DNA from: Methylocystis sp. Sn-Cys
Lineage (GTDB): Bacteria > Pseudomonadota > Alphaproteobacteria > Rhizobiales > Beijerinckiaceae
DNA length: 64,000 bases
Reading direction: 5' to 3'
Assembly (NCBI RefSeq): GCF_016745395.1
Contig: NZ_JAERVJ010000002.1
Span: forward strand, 186,001-250,000
Positions within the stretch are counted from its first letter, which is position 1; every line of letters begins with the position of its first letter. The position numbers and the translations under genes are program-made. Below the pieces are notes generated by a model that saw only the letters and a program-made list of their open reading frames with translations, did no database searches and was not told the origin of the DNA. Shown piece by piece: positions 17,516 through 26,224 of this stretch.

Positions 17516-18856
17516 TTGATCGGCGAAGTATCAGTTGAAGAACGCGCGCTCGGCGAGGACCGTACGCGCGCGGTCGTCGTCGGGCCCTATCTCTCGCGCG
17601 GTCCGGCGGCGCTTTCTCGTGATCCCCAGGCCCGGCTCGCTGAGGCGGTCGGTCTAGCGCAGGCGATCGACCTCGATATTGTTGGCGAGCTTCCTGTGGC
17701 TTTGAACGAAGTTCGGCCGGCGACCTATCTCGGGAAGGGCAAGGTCGAGGAAATTGCCGAGACAGTGAAGGCGCAAGAGGCGGGCCTCGTGAGCATGGAT
17801 TGCCAGCTCTCGCCCGTGCAGCAGCGCAACCTTGAAAAGGCCTGGGGCGCGAAAGTCATCGATCGCACCGGTCTCATTCTGGAAATCTTCGGCCAGCGCG
17901 CCCGCACCAAGGAGGGCGCGCTGCAGGTCGAGCTCGCGCATCTCGCTTACCAGAAGTCCCGCCTGGTGCGGTCGTGGACCCACCTTGAACGTCAGCGCGG
18001 CGGCTTCGGCTTCCTTGGCGGTCCCGGCGAGACACAGATCGAAACCGACCGCCGACTCATCGAAGAGCGTATGCGCCGCATCGAGCAGGACCTCGATAAG
18101 GTAAAGCGCACCCGCGGCCTGCACCGCAAGACACGGCGGGAGGTGCCTTACCCCGTCGTCGCGCTCGTCGGCTACACCAACGCTGGAAAGTCCACATTAT
18201 TTAATCGGCTGACCAAGGCCGAGGTGCTCGCCCAGGACATGCTCTTTGCGACCCTCGATCCCACGCTGCGGCAAATTCGTTTGCCGCATGGCGCGCGCGT
18301 GCTGCTCTCCGACACGGTCGGCTTTATCTCGGACCTGCCGACCATGCTGGTCTCCGCCTTTCGCGCCACGCTGGAGGAAGTGACCCTTGCAGACGTGATC
18401 CTGCATGTGCGCGATGTCTCCCATGAGGACTCGGAAGCTCAGGCGCGCGATGTCGAGACGATCCTGGAGGAGCTGGGCCTCAAGGGCGAAGCCGAGGGGC
18501 GGATCGTCGAGGTCTGGAACAAGATCGATGGGCTTGAGCCCGAGCGGCTCGAAGCCATGCGCCTCGCCGCGCGCGGTTTCGACCCGCGCCGCCGCCCGGC
18601 GCTGGTCTCGGCGCTGACAGGCGAGGGACTCGACGATCTGCTGGCGCGCATCGAGACCTTGCTCGCCGAGAGCCGCGTGACGCTCGCACTGGAGATTTCT
18701 CCGGAAGACGGGCAGGGGCTCGCCTGGCTCCATGCCCATGTCGAGGTCCTCTCCCGCGAGACGAAGGAGGACGGCGGCTCCCGCCTCACAGTGCGCGTTG
18801 CGCCGGAGCGCCTGGACGAGGTAAGACGGCGCTATTCATCGGCCTTGCGAACATAA
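17516..18856 (+). CDS. hflX: GTPase HflX
   Basis: The 446-residue product has the HflX N-terminal domain (GNPDRAE-like region: YLGKGKVEEIAE), a glycine-rich linker GGFGFLGGPGETQIETDRR, and a GTPase domain with G1 GYTNAGKSTLFN, G3 DTVGFISDLP and G4 NKID. HflX splits stalled or heat-damaged 70S ribosomes. The start is a TTG at 17516, 5 nt after hfq; no ATG lies near the conserved N-terminus RTRAVVVGPYL, so TTG or a nearby alternative codon must be used. It is coupled to hfq. Confidence 0.95.
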   Translation: MIGEVSVEERALGEDRTRAVVVGPYLSRGPAALSRDPQARLAEAVGLAQAIDLDIVGELPVALNEVRPATYLGKGKVEEIAETVKAQEAGLVSMDCQLSPVQQRNLEKAWGAKVIDRTGLILEIFGQRARTKEGALQVELAHLAYQKSRLVRSWTHLERQRGGFGFLGGPGETQIETDRRLIEERMRRIEQDLDKVKRTRGLHRKTRREVPYPVVALVGYTNAGKSTLFNRLTKAEVLAQDMLFATLDPTLRQIRLPHGARVLLSDTVGFISDLPTMLVSAFRATLEEVTLADVILHVRDVSHEDSEAQARDVETILEELGLKGEAEGRIVEVWNKIDGLEPERLEAMRLAARGFDPRRRPALVSALTGEGLDDLLARIETLLAESRVTLALEISPEDGQGLAWLHAHVEVLSRETKEDGGSRLTVRVAPERLDEVRRRYSSALRT

Positions 18857-18868
18857 GATCTTAGCGCC

Positions 18869-19189
18869 ATGCACTGGTTTTACCTTGCGATTGCGATCCT
18901 CTCCGAGGTCGCGGCCTCCACGGCGTTGCCGGCGGCCCAAGGCTTCCGTAATCCGCTGCCGTCGCTTGCCGTCGTCGCCGGCTATGCGACGGCCTTCTAT
19001 TTCCTGTCGTTGACGCTGGAAGACATCCCGCTTGGCGTGGCCTATGCGGTTTGGTCGGGCGTCGGCCTCGCGCTGGTTTCCGTGGCCGGCTGGGTCATTT
19101 ATCGCCAGAGCCTGGGTTCGGTGGAGATCGCGGGCATCGTGTTGATAGGATTAGGAATTATCGTTTTGAAATTTGGCGGCGGCCATTGA
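18869..19189 (+). CDS. Small multidrug resistance (SMR) family transporter
   Basis: The 106-residue protein has four predicted membrane helices and the SMR pattern: Glu in ILSEVAASTALPAAQG (proton/drug coupling Glu at residue 12) and GVAYAVWSGVGLALV. SMR proteins are proton-driven exporters of cationic drugs or guanidinium in the inner membrane, usually as dimers. It starts 12 nt after hflX on the same strand, so it may be co-transcribed. Only one SMR gene is present, which suggests a homodimeric EmrE-like rather than paired system. Confidence 0.88.
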   Translation: MHWFYLAIAILSEVAASTALPAAQGFRNPLPSLAVVAGYATAFYFLSLTLEDIPLGVAYAVWSGVGLALVSVAGWVIYRQSLGSVEIAGIVLIGLGIIVLKFGGGH

Positions 19190-19216
19190 AGTCATAATCT
19201 GCTTCATTGGTTTAGT

Positions 19217-19318
19217 GTCATTCCCGACGCTCGCGAAGCGAGCGATCGGGAATCCAGAGCAAAAGCCGCAACGCTTTTTGTGGCTCTGGATTCCCGCTCG
19301 GGCTTGCCCGCCGGTGAC
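19217..19318. repeat. Palindromic repeat family B, copy 2 (degenerate right end)
   Basis: The left half is intact (GTCATTCCCGACGCTCGCG). The right half reads GGGCTTGCCCGCCGGTGAC in place of the usual GCCGGGAATGAC. Flanks CTTCATTGG and TTCAACCGGAAA match the family B flanks. Confidence 0.8.
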
Positions 19319-19354
19319 GATCCCCGATGCGCGCTGTTCAACCGGAAATGGGCG

Positions 19355-19909
19355 TCATTCGAAAACCGCCGGCAACATGCGCTTCAATGTCCGGTCTTTC
19401 AGCACATGGTGATGCGCGATGGCCGCTGCGGCGTGAAGCGCCGCCACTATCATCAGCGTATGCGCCAGGAACTCGTGGATTTCCTTGTAATAGTGCTTCA
19501 GCTCGCGGTTTTTGATCCAGGGAGAGGGAATTTCCGAGAGTCCGAGGAGCGGCAGCGCGTCGCCGCTATGGAAGAGCGTCACCACGCCGACGACGGGAAC
19601 GGCGAGCAGCAACCCATAGATGGCGAGATGGCCGAGCTTCGTCGCCAGTTCACCGGCGGCTCCGAAGCGCGTGGGCTCGAGGGGCGGCGCAGGGGCGATG
19701 AAGCGCCAGACGATCCTCAGGACGAGCAGCAGCACGACCAGTTCGCCCAGGATCACATGAACGAACTCGCCCATATGGCGGATCGAGCCCTTTGGCAGAT
19801 CGTCGCCGACAACGCCGAGAATCCAGGCGCCTGCGACGCATAAAACGGTGAGCCAATGAAAGAGCTGCGACGGCGGGCTGTAACGTGATGGGTTCGAGGC
19901 AATGGACAT
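19355..19909 (-). CDS. Cytochrome b561 family protein
   Basis: The 184-residue membrane protein has four hydrophobic segments with paired histidines: SQLFHWLTVL, HMGEFVHVILG, a YKEIHEFLAHTLMI segment and AALHAAAAIAHHHVLKDRTLKRML, the usual di-heme arrangement of bacterial cytochrome b561 (superoxide:quinone oxidoreductase CybB type). It should shuttle electrons between quinone and periplasmic partners. I took ATG 19909 (MSIASNPSRYSP); an ATG at 19927 is in frame. It stands alone. Confidence 0.9.
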   Translation of the reverse strand: MSIASNPSRYSPPSQLFHWLTVLCVAGAWILGVVGDDLPKGSIRHMGEFVHVILGELVVLLLVLRIVWRFIAPAPPLEPTRFGAAGELATKLGHLAIYGLLLAVPVVGVVTLFHSGDALPLLGLSEIPSPWIKNRELKHYYKEIHEFLAHTLMIVAALHAAAAIAHHHVLKDRTLKRMLPAVFE

Positions 19910-19966
19910 GGTACAGATGGCCTCCATGGTAGTCAGCGTGACCTTAGCGCCGTTGAAGGCTCCAAA

Positions 19967-20806
19967 TTAAGGCACATCCGCCGCCTTTGGCGCGGCGCCG
20001 GCCTTTGCCCCTTTTTCCAGTTGCTTCGCCTCGCTCCAGAGCGCCTCCATTTCATCCAGAGACGCCGCCTCCGCGGACGAGCCCATCTCCGACAGGCGCC
20101 TTTCGATATGGTGGAATCGACGTTCGAATTTGGCGTTGGCGCCCCGTAGCGCCTGTTCTGGATCGACCTTGGCGTGACGCGCGAGATTGGTGACGACGAA
20201 AAGAAGATCGCCGATCTCCTCTTCCAGAGATTTGGGGTCGAGGTCCGGCCGGCGCAATACCTCGGCGACTTCCTCGGTCTCTTCGCGGATCTTCCCCATG
20301 ACATGCGCGGCGTCGTTCCAATCGAAACCGACTTTCGACGCCTTCTGCTGCAGCTTCACCGCCCGCGTGAGCGCAGGCAGGGCGAGGGGGACGCCATCGA
20401 GCAGGCTCGCGGGAGCAGGGGCGCCTTTCGCCGCCTTCTCCGCCGCCTTGATGTCGTTCCATTGCGCCGTCACGCCCTCGGGCGTCAGCGATTCGCCCGC
20501 TTCGAAGACATGCGGATGGCGGCGGATAAGCTTGTCGCAAATGGCGCCGACGACGTCGGGGAAGGCGAAAGCGTCCTGCTCTTGGGCGATGCGGGAATGA
20601 AAGACCACCTGGAGCAGCAGGTCTCCTAATTCATCTTTCAAATCGCCAAGGTCGCCCGATTCGATGGCGTCGACGACCTCATAGGCCTCCTCGATCGTAT
20701 AGGGAGCGATGGAGCGGAAATCCTGCTCGAGGTCCCAGGGGCAACCGGTCCCGGGGGTGCGGAGCGCCGCCATGATCTCGATAAGACGCGCAATGTCGCC
20801 GGACAT
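19967..20806 (-). CDS. mazG: Nucleoside triphosphate pyrophosphohydrolase MazG
   Basis: The 279-residue product has two MazG repeats: LRTPGTGCPWDLEQDFRSIA then EEAYEVVDAI and DELGDLLLQVVFH in the first, and REETEEVAEVL with EEEIGDLLFVVTNLARH in the second. The paired E-x-x-E / E-x-x-D motifs bind magnesium. MazG hydrolyses (d)NTPs to monophosphates, cleaning the nucleotide pool. Genes of this type lie downstream of hflX in many Rhizobiales; here SMR and cytochrome b561 genes intervene. A frame-conserved start at 20806 (MSGDIARLIEIM) is convincing. Confidence 0.95.
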   Translation of the reverse strand: MSGDIARLIEIMAALRTPGTGCPWDLEQDFRSIAPYTIEEAYEVVDAIESGDLGDLKDELGDLLLQVVFHSRIAQEQDAFAFPDVVGAICDKLIRRHPHVFEAGESLTPEGVTAQWNDIKAAEKAAKGAPAPASLLDGVPLALPALTRAVKLQQKASKVGFDWNDAAHVMGKIREETEEVAEVLRRPDLDPKSLEEEIGDLLFVVTNLARHAKVDPEQALRGANAKFERRFHHIERRLSEMGSSAEAASLDEMEALWSEAKQLEKGAKAGAAPKAADVP

Positions 20807-20829
20807 CAGGGGGAGATCCTCTGGAGCAA

Positions 20830-20867
20830 AAGAAAACGCCGCGCGCCCGGAGGGGCGACGCGGCGTC
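20830..20867 (-). terminator. Rho-independent terminator after the cold-shock gene
   Basis: On the minus strand the stem ACGCCGCG..CGCCC pairs with GGGCG.GCGGCGT around a CTCC loop and runs into TTTTCTTTT. It begins 20 nt after the stop of the cold-shock protein gene. Confidence 0.75.
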
Positions 20868-20886
20868 TGATCAGATTGCCGGGACG

Positions 20887-21558
20887 TTAGTCCAGAGCAA
20901 TGGAGAGGGCTTCACGACCCTTCGCGGTGTCGACGACCTGCATGGTCACCGGCTGGCCTTCGAGCAGGCGGTTCACGCCCGAGGGACCGAGGATCGAGAT
21001 ATGGACGAAGACGTCCTTGCCGCCGTCGTTCGACTGGACGAAGCCGAAACCCTTGGTCTCGTCGAACCACTTGACCTTGCCGGAGACCGGCACGGCGCTC
21101 GACGGATCAGGCGCCTGGCGACGGGGAGGACGGGGGCTGTCGAAGCCGCCGCCGCCGCTGCGCGGGGGCGGAGGAGCGCGCTCGGCGGCGCCGGCGAGGT
21201 CGACGTCGAGAATGCGGGAGACCTGCTGGCCCTTGACCGAGCTGGTCACCACGACCTGCAGCTTCGCGCCGGGCGGAAGCGTCTCATAGCCAGCCGCCTG
21301 GACCGCGCCGATGTGGAGGAACGCGTCGCCCGTGCCATTGGCCAGCTCGACAAAGCCGAAGCCCTTGTCCGACTTGAACCATTTCACGACGGCGTCGACG
21401 GACGGCTCGTTCATCATCGGGGGCGCCGCATCCGGGAATCCGCCGCCGCCGAAGGGCGACCTCGGAGCGCGACTGGGCCGCGGCGCGTCATAGCCAAACG
21501 GACCATCGTCGTCGAACCCACGCTTACGGGGTCCCCGGAAATCTCTACCTTTGCTCAT
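20887..21558 (-). CDS. Double cold-shock-domain protein
   Basis: The 223-residue protein has two cold-shock domains, each with the RNA-binding motifs. In the first (about 60-130) they are DKGFGFVE and DAFLHI; in the second (about 160-223) they are TKGFGFVQ and DVFVHI. The N-terminus and linker are rich in Gly, Pro and Arg. Such tandem CSD proteins are common in Rhizobiales and act as RNA chaperones. I chose ATG 21558 (MSKGRDF); the frame extends to 21618 without domain support. The start is preceded by a leader of unknown length, and a terminator follows the gene. Confidence 0.92.
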   Translation of the reverse strand: MSKGRDFRGPRKRGFDDDGPFGYDAPRPSRAPRSPFGGGGFPDAAPPMMNEPSVDAVVKWFKSDKGFGFVELANGTGDAFLHIGAVQAAGYETLPPGAKLQVVVTSSVKGQQVSRILDVDLAGAAERAPPPPRSGGGGFDSPRPPRRQAPDPSSAVPVSGKVKWFDETKGFGFVQSNDGGKDVFVHISILGPSGVNRLLEGQPVTMQVVDTAKGREALSIALD

Positions 21559-22153
21559 GTCTACCTGCTCGTCTCCGCCAAAAAAGGCAAGACTCTTATG
21601 CCAAACGCGTGCGCCCAAGCAGAACCGTTCGGACGCGCAAAATGCGTCCGCTCGGAAAGGATGGGATGTTGCCAGTTGAATGCCATATAGTCCCGCGCAA
21701 CAGGGCTTTTAGCAGATTTCAGGCCGTTCTGGCCAGAGATTTTCGTGGCCCCATCGAAAAAACCAAAGAACTGCCGCGCTCGGGCTGGGGCAATAGGCCG
21801 TTTTTTCAGAGGTTTCATTCGCGCGCGCCATGGCCGCGGAAGCCGCCACGTTTCTGAACCTTCGCCGCTACGGACGCGGAGCAGCGCTCGGCGGTTCGCG
21901 GGCAAGCAGCAAATTGCCCGAAAATCGAACCGGCTGATTCTTCGAGGGCGAGTCGGACTGGAAGGGCGTGGCGTTCAGGACTGACCGCAGCATCGATTCG
22001 CATAATCGATATTATGGAACCAAAACCGACGATCGGGCGGGCCCAGTCTTGGAACGACAAAGCCGACAAGAACGCGTCTCGAAAGTAACATGCCGCCGCG
22101 CCATGGGCGCCGATTTCTGGAAACATGGCAAATTCGCCCCAAATTCAGAGCTG
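21559..22153. other. Intergenic region between the cold-shock gene and the hydrolase gene
   Basis: About 595 bases with no supported gene. It holds a short hairpin (GGACGC..GCGTCC near 21634-21651) in what would be the 5' leader of the cold-shock transcript. Frames of up to about 100 codons exist on both strands but show no domain and mutually overlap. Confidence 0.5.
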
Positions 22154-23107
22154 TCACGCCGCTAGAAATCGCTCTAGCTGCGCGCGGAAAAACTCCGGCG
22201 CCTCTTCGGCGACAAAGTGCCCGCTATCTTCGGCGATCACGGCCGTCAATTGAGCCGCGTGCGGACGCAGCGCATCCGCGAGCTTTTCGCCGACGCCATA
22301 GCGGCCGGTGATCGCAAGGACCGGCGCCTCCAGCTTCCGATTTTCAAAAGATGCGACCAGCGCTGCATCGTCACGAAGAGCGCGATAATAGGAAAACCCG
22401 GCCGTCATGCCGCCCGCGGACGCGTAATGGCGCGCGAACTCGGAAATTGCGGCTTCCGAGACGGCATCCTTCTTGTGCGACCAGGCGCGAATTTGGGCGG
22501 CGATATACTCTCGCTCCCGCCCGTGCGTCAGCATCTCTGGAATCTCGGGAGCCATATGGAAGCCATAGTGCCAGGCTCCGCCCCGCCTAGCGTCCATGTT
22601 TTCCGTCCCCGGAACCAGGCAATCGACAAGGACGAGCTTTTCGACCTTTCCGGGGTGCAGATGGGCAAGCACGAAGGCTGCTTTGCCGCCCATATCATGC
22701 CCAACCACATGCGCGCGGCCGCCGGCGACATGGTCGATCAACGCGGCGACGTCGGCGGCGATTGTCTGCTTGTCGTAGCCGGCCGGCGTTTTCTCCGACA
22801 GCCCGAGACCTCTGAGGTCGAGCGCGACGCAATTGAACCGGGCGGAAAGCCGCTCCATGGTTCCGCGCCAGGCGAACCACGTCTGCGGCCAGCCATGGAG
22901 CAGGATCACGGTAGGACCCGAACCGACGCTCACATAATGCAGCTTGACGCCGTTGAGCTGCGCGAAGTGGCTTGTCCCGCCGCGCGGCAGCATCGTCGCC
23001 GTCGGATCGTCTGTGGCGCCGGTCTGGGCGGCGGCGGCGGCGAGCGCTGATCCGAACAAAATGGCGTGGGAGCTTCCGACGAGGAATGCGCGGCGTTCGG
23101 CTTTCAT
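22154..23107 (-). CDS. Alpha/beta hydrolase (epoxide hydrolase/haloacetate dehalogenase-like), exported
   Basis: The 317-residue protein begins MKAERRAFLVGSSHAILFG, a likely twin-arginine-type signal. Residues about 50-317 are an alpha/beta hydrolase fold: oxyanion motif LLHGWPQTWFAWR, nucleophile Asp in VVGHDMGGKAAF, and catalytic His in EDSGHFVAEEAPE. An Asp nucleophile with HGWP points to the epoxide hydrolase/fluoroacetate dehalogenase group; the substrate is unknown. It ends 50 nt upstream of nothing coding on its strand and starts 50 nt after the MBL gene's stop. Confidence 0.88.
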   Translation of the reverse strand: MKAERRAFLVGSSHAILFGSALAAAAAQTGATDDPTATMLPRGGTSHFAQLNGVKLHYVSVGSGPTVILLHGWPQTWFAWRGTMERLSARFNCVALDLRGLGLSEKTPAGYDKQTIAADVAALIDHVAGGRAHVVGHDMGGKAAFVLAHLHPGKVEKLVLVDCLVPGTENMDARRGGAWHYGFHMAPEIPEMLTHGREREYIAAQIRAWSHKKDAVSEAAISEFARHYASAGGMTAGFSYYRALRDDAALVASFENRKLEAPVLAITGRYGVGEKLADALRPHAAQLTAVIAEDSGHFVAEEAPEFFRAQLERFLAA

Positions 23108-23157
23108 GGCTAAATCCTTCTTTGAAAATTAGACGAATAAGCTTGAAAAATAACGAG

Positions 23158-23952
23158 CTATACCTCGATCTGCAGCCCGTCATAGGCCGCCTCGACATTC
23201 GCCGGCAGCACGGCCGTCAGCGCATCATAATCGAGATCGACATGGAGGTCGGTCAGCACGGCGCGCTTCGGGCGAAAACGATCGATATAGGCCAGCGCCT
23301 GTTCGACTGAGAGATGGGTGCCATGACGCTGCCAGCGCAGCGCGTCGATGATCCAAAGATCGAGGCCTTCGAGGAAGCGCGCGCTCTCCGGCGGGATGGC
23401 GTTCAGGTCGGGCGTGTAGGCAAGATTGCCGAAGCGGAAGCCCAGCGCGTCCATGTCGCCGTGATCGAGCCGGAATGGCGTCGCTTCGATCGGCCCGCCG
23501 GGCCCCTCGATTGTCACGGACCGGCCCGGATGCAGCCGATGCTCCGTCATCAGCGGCGGATACAGGCTTCCGGGCGGCGTGGTGAAGATATAGCCGAACT
23601 TCTCGCTGACATCGCGGGACGTGCGCTCGTCCATATAGGCCGGAATGCGCCTGCCGTTCAGAATGACGAGGCCGCGCACGTCGTCGATCCCGTGTGTGTG
23701 GTCGGCGTGCGGATGCGTATAGAGCACCGCGTCGAGCCGCCTGACCTCCGCGTCGATGAGCTGCTCGCGCAAATCGGGGCCCGTATCGACGAGGAGCTGG
23801 GTTTTCGCCGCATCGTCGCCGCGGGCGACCAGGATCGAGCAGCGGCGGCGCCGGTTCTTGGGATTGTCCGGGTTGCATTTGCCCCAGCCCTGCCCGACGC
23901 GTGGCACGCCGCCCGATGAGGAGCAGCCCAGGATCGTGACCGTGAGCGTCAA
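23158..23952 (-). CDS. MBL-fold metallohydrolase (PhnP/cyclic phosphodiesterase-like)
   Basis: The 264-residue cytoplasmic protein has the metallo-beta-lactamase motif THPHADHTHG (H-x-H-x-D-H), GCSSSGGVPRVGQGWGKC at the N-terminus, and later DHGDMDALGFRFG and DLHVDLDYD metal ligands. It resembles the phosphoribosyl 1,2-cyclic phosphodiesterase-type hydrolases found next to tatD in many alphaproteobacteria. Its start overlaps the tatD stop by 4 nt (ATGA), so the two are translationally coupled. The exact substrate is not deducible. Confidence 0.88.
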   Translation of the reverse strand: MTLTVTILGCSSSGGVPRVGQGWGKCNPDNPKNRRRRCSILVARGDDAAKTQLLVDTGPDLREQLIDAEVRRLDAVLYTHPHADHTHGIDDVRGLVILNGRRIPAYMDERTSRDVSEKFGYIFTTPPGSLYPPLMTEHRLHPGRSVTIEGPGGPIEATPFRLDHGDMDALGFRFGNLAYTPDLNAIPPESARFLEGLDLWIIDALRWQRHGTHLSVEQALAYIDRFRPKRAVLTDLHVDLDYDALTAVLPANVEAAYDGLQIEV

Positions 23953-24740
23953 GCGGCGGCCTCGAGCGGCGGCATTTTGGAAAAAAGCCGAAGCGCATTT
24001 TCCGTCGTCACGCGGGCAAGCTCTTCTTCCGAAACGCCCTTGATTTCCGCGAGCAGCCGCGCCGTGTCGACGACAAAGGCCGGCTCGTTGCGCTTGCCCC
24101 GATGCGGCACGGGCGCAAGGAAGGGCGCATCGGTCTCGACCAGCATCCGCTCCAGCGGCACGACCTTCACCGTCTCGCGCAGCTCCGCCGAATTCTTGAA
24201 GGTCACGACGCCGGAAAATGAGATGTAAAGGCCGAGATCAACCGCCGTTTCCGCCAGCGCGCGGCTCGAGGTGAAGCAATGGAGGAGGGCGGTGAAAGCC
24301 CCCTTCCCCATTTCCTCTCGCAGAATTGCGGCGCAGTCGGCGTCGGCGTCGCGCGTATGGATGACGAGCGGCAGGCCGGTCTCGCGCGCGGCGGCAACAT
24401 GGGTGCGAAAGACCCGTTGCGAGAGCTCGCGCGGCGCTTGATCATGGAAATAGTCGAGCCCCGCCTCGCCGAGCCCGACGCATTTTGGATGCTGTGCGAG
24501 CGCCACAATCTCTTCGACCGTCGGCTCGGCTTCTTCGTGGGCGTGAAGCGGATGGGTGCCGACCGTGCAGAAGACTTCCGGATAGGCCTCGGCGATCGCT
24601 TTCACGCGGTCGAAGCGCGACAGATGCGTGGAAATAGTGATCATCCGGCCGACGCCCCGCGCCTTGGCGCGCGCGACGACCTCCGCCTGCTCCGGCGCGA
24701 AATCTGGAAAATCGAGATGGCAATGGGTGTCGATGAGCAT
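23949..24740 (-). CDS. tatD: TatD family metal-dependent hydrolase/DNase
   Basis: The 263-residue TIM-barrel protein has IDTHCHLDFPDF (H-x-H metal ligands), GLDYFHDQAP, VIHTRDAD and ETDAPFLAPVPHRGKRNEP. TatD proteins are magnesium-dependent 3'-5' exonucleases linked to DNA repair and quality control. I chose ATG 24740 (MLIDTHCH); 24761 is in frame but would overlap the upstream pseudogene. It forms a two-gene unit with the MBL gene and in related genomes usually follows metG directly. Confidence 0.94.
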   Translation of the reverse strand: MLIDTHCHLDFPDFAPEQAEVVARAKARGVGRMITISTHLSRFDRVKAIAEAYPEVFCTVGTHPLHAHEEAEPTVEEIVALAQHPKCVGLGEAGLDYFHDQAPRELSQRVFRTHVAAARETGLPLVIHTRDADADCAAILREEMGKGAFTALLHCFTSSRALAETAVDLGLYISFSGVVTFKNSAELRETVKVVPLERMLVETDAPFLAPVPHRGKRNEPAFVVDTARLLAEIKGVSEEELARVTTENALRLFSKMPPLEAAA

Positions 24741-24747
24741 GTGACGT

Positions 24748-25084
24748 TCAGTTTCCTGCATAGGCGGCGCGCCAGGCGCCCCGCGCGCATAGCATATTAT
24801 TGGCCGACCAGTCGCCTGCTACCGACTGGCCGCTCATCGTGCCGCGAATGACGGCGATGACGCTGAAAACCTTTAGGTCGGCGCGACACGCTCGCCATGC
24901 ACAATCGCGACCAATTGCTTCCGCTCGACGGGGCAAACGAAGCTCGATGTCGTCGCGTCGATGATCCACCGGCCGTCGAAAGGCGTCGACGGCGGCGTGG
25001 CGGCGTGGCGGCGAGAGCGGATCCGGCCAGCCTCCGGGCCAATGAGGACGAGGGAGCCCCAGAGGCGCTTAGGAACATAATCAT
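24748..25084 (-). pseudogene. Frameshifted gene for a small exported protein
   Basis: Three consecutive minus-strand pieces in different frames look like one small secreted protein. First comes an N-terminus from ATG 25084 with signal-like ARRLAGSALAATPP. Then, in another frame, PPSTPFDGRWIIDATTSS and CPVERKQLVAIVHGERV. A third frame gives VFSVIAVIRGTMSGQSVAG and DWSANNMLCARGAW up to a stop at 24748. The FDGRW...GTWSA-type pattern resembles short exported proteins common in Rhizobiales. The shift near 24873 truncates the reading. A sequencing error could also explain it. It ends 7 nt before the tatD start. Confidence 0.4.
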
Positions 25085-25170
25085 ACCGCTTTGTTTCGCG
25101 CCGCTGTGGTGCGGCTCTTCCCCAAGAGATAGGACGAGTTTTCGACAAACCCGCATCGGCGCGGAGGCCT

Positions 25171-25455
25171 TCACGAGGCCGGCCACGGCGCACGTGCGGA
25201 ATGGCGGATATGCACGACCTCAATAGCGTCCGTCCGAAACCGATAGAAAATTTTGTAGGGGCAGTCGGGCAGTATCTTTACGTAAAGCTCTGGGTGATCC
25301 GTGCGCAGCCCGCCCCTGGGATTTTCCGACAGGAACGACAAGCCAGCTTCGATTGCGGCAGCGACACGCGCCGCTCCCTGCGGGGACTTTTCCGCCACAA
25401 AGGACAGAATTTCGAGCATGTCGGTTCTAGCACGCCGCGTAACGCGGATTTTCAT
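25171..25455 (-). CDS. ParE/RelE-family toxin
   Basis: The 94-residue product fits the RelE/ParE superfamily: KIRVTRRARTDMLEILSFVAE, then ENPRGGLRTDHPELYVKIL, and the C-terminal YKIFYRFRTDAIEVVHIRHSAR. ParE toxins poison gyrase while RelE members cleave mRNA; the sequence fits ParE better, but this is not certain. It overlaps the antitoxin gene by 4 nt. It lies in the accessory interval between metG and tatD. Confidence 0.86.
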   Translation of the reverse strand: MKIRVTRRARTDMLEILSFVAEKSPQGAARVAAAIEAGLSFLSENPRGGLRTDHPELYVKILPDCPYKIFYRFRTDAIEVVHIRHSARAPWPAS

Positions 25456-25679
25456 CGCTTGAACCGTCGCCAGAGTGCGGCCATCTCCTCTTCGGTCGCG
25501 AAGTCCCCGCGATCGGCTTGCGCCAATCCTTCCGCAACGGCGCGCTCCTCATCCGGAGTCAGGGCGTAGAAGCCCGCCCGCGCCGCCGCAATTTCGCGCG
25601 CCGCGTCGGCGAGCGCTTGCTGATCTTCCTCCGGCCAGCTCTCGATCGCGGGGAGCATTTTTTTCAGGGTCGAAATCAT
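25452..25679 (-). CDS. Antitoxin of the ParDE-like module
   Basis: The 75-residue acidic protein (ESWPEEDQQALADAAREIAA, then TPDEERAVAEGLAQADRG, FATEEEMAALWRRFKR) has the layout of addiction-module antitoxins paired with ParE: N-terminal helices and a C-terminal toxin-binding segment with E-x-x-x-x-W/F. It precedes the toxin with a 4-nt overlap. Such antitoxins usually repress their own promoter. Confidence 0.82.
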   Translation of the reverse strand: MISTLKKMLPAIESWPEEDQQALADAAREIAAARAGFYALTPDEERAVAEGLAQADRGDFATEEEMAALWRRFKR

Positions 25680-25735
25680 CCCTCAAGAATATCACAAAGA
25701 GCTGCCGCCGCGAGCGCCGACTCTGCCGGGCCCAT

Positions 25736-26224
25736 TCAGCGGCAGTTGCCCGTTCCATAGCCCTTCCCGCCACGCAGCGAGCCTGCGACATGCGCGACGA
25801 TTGGATCGAAAGCAGCCTTCTCGGCGGCCGGATAGTCGAGATAGACGCTGTTCCATACCGTCCCGCCGCAGGAGAGCAGCGACTTTCGGTAAAAAATCCG
25901 ATCGCCCTTGCGGCCAGAAGCGACGATCCAGTCCCTGCCCTGGCGCTTGTAGTCGACGGTTTCCCCTGCGCCTGGCTTGGTCATGATCTCGACCTCCTGA
26001 AAGCGCGGCAGGACTGCATAGCTGCCAGACACCGTGACGCTGGCGCGTCCGTCGGGAGAGGTGAATACACGCCCGTCGTCATTCTCCGGCGCCTCACCCA
26101 TGCGCCAACCGACCGGAATGTCGGCGGCCGCGCCAAAACGGTCGTTGCGATATGTCCGCCAATCGCCAGCTTGGGCGGCCGTAAACGTGAAGATCAAAAA
26201 AGCGAGCGCCCCTAGGAATCTCAT
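25736..26224 (-). CDS. Exported hypothetical protein
   Basis: The 162-residue protein has a clear signal peptide (MRFLGALAFLIFTFTAAQAG, cleavage after AQA). The mature part starts DWRTYRNDRFGAAADIPVGW, a pattern seen in small periplasmic proteins of Rhizobiales whose function is unknown. Two Cys (SLLSCGG and GTGNCR) could form a disulfide. Its start overlaps the upstream methyltransferase stop by 4 nt, so the two are coupled. I do not recognise a specific family. Confidence 0.75.
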   Translation of the reverse strand: MRFLGALAFLIFTFTAAQAGDWRTYRNDRFGAAADIPVGWRMGEAPENDDGRVFTSPDGRASVTVSGSYAVLPRFQEVEIMTKPGAGETVDYKRQGRDWIVASGRKGDRIFYRKSLLSCGGTVWNSVYLDYPAAEKAAFDPIVAHVAGSLRGGKGYGTGNCR

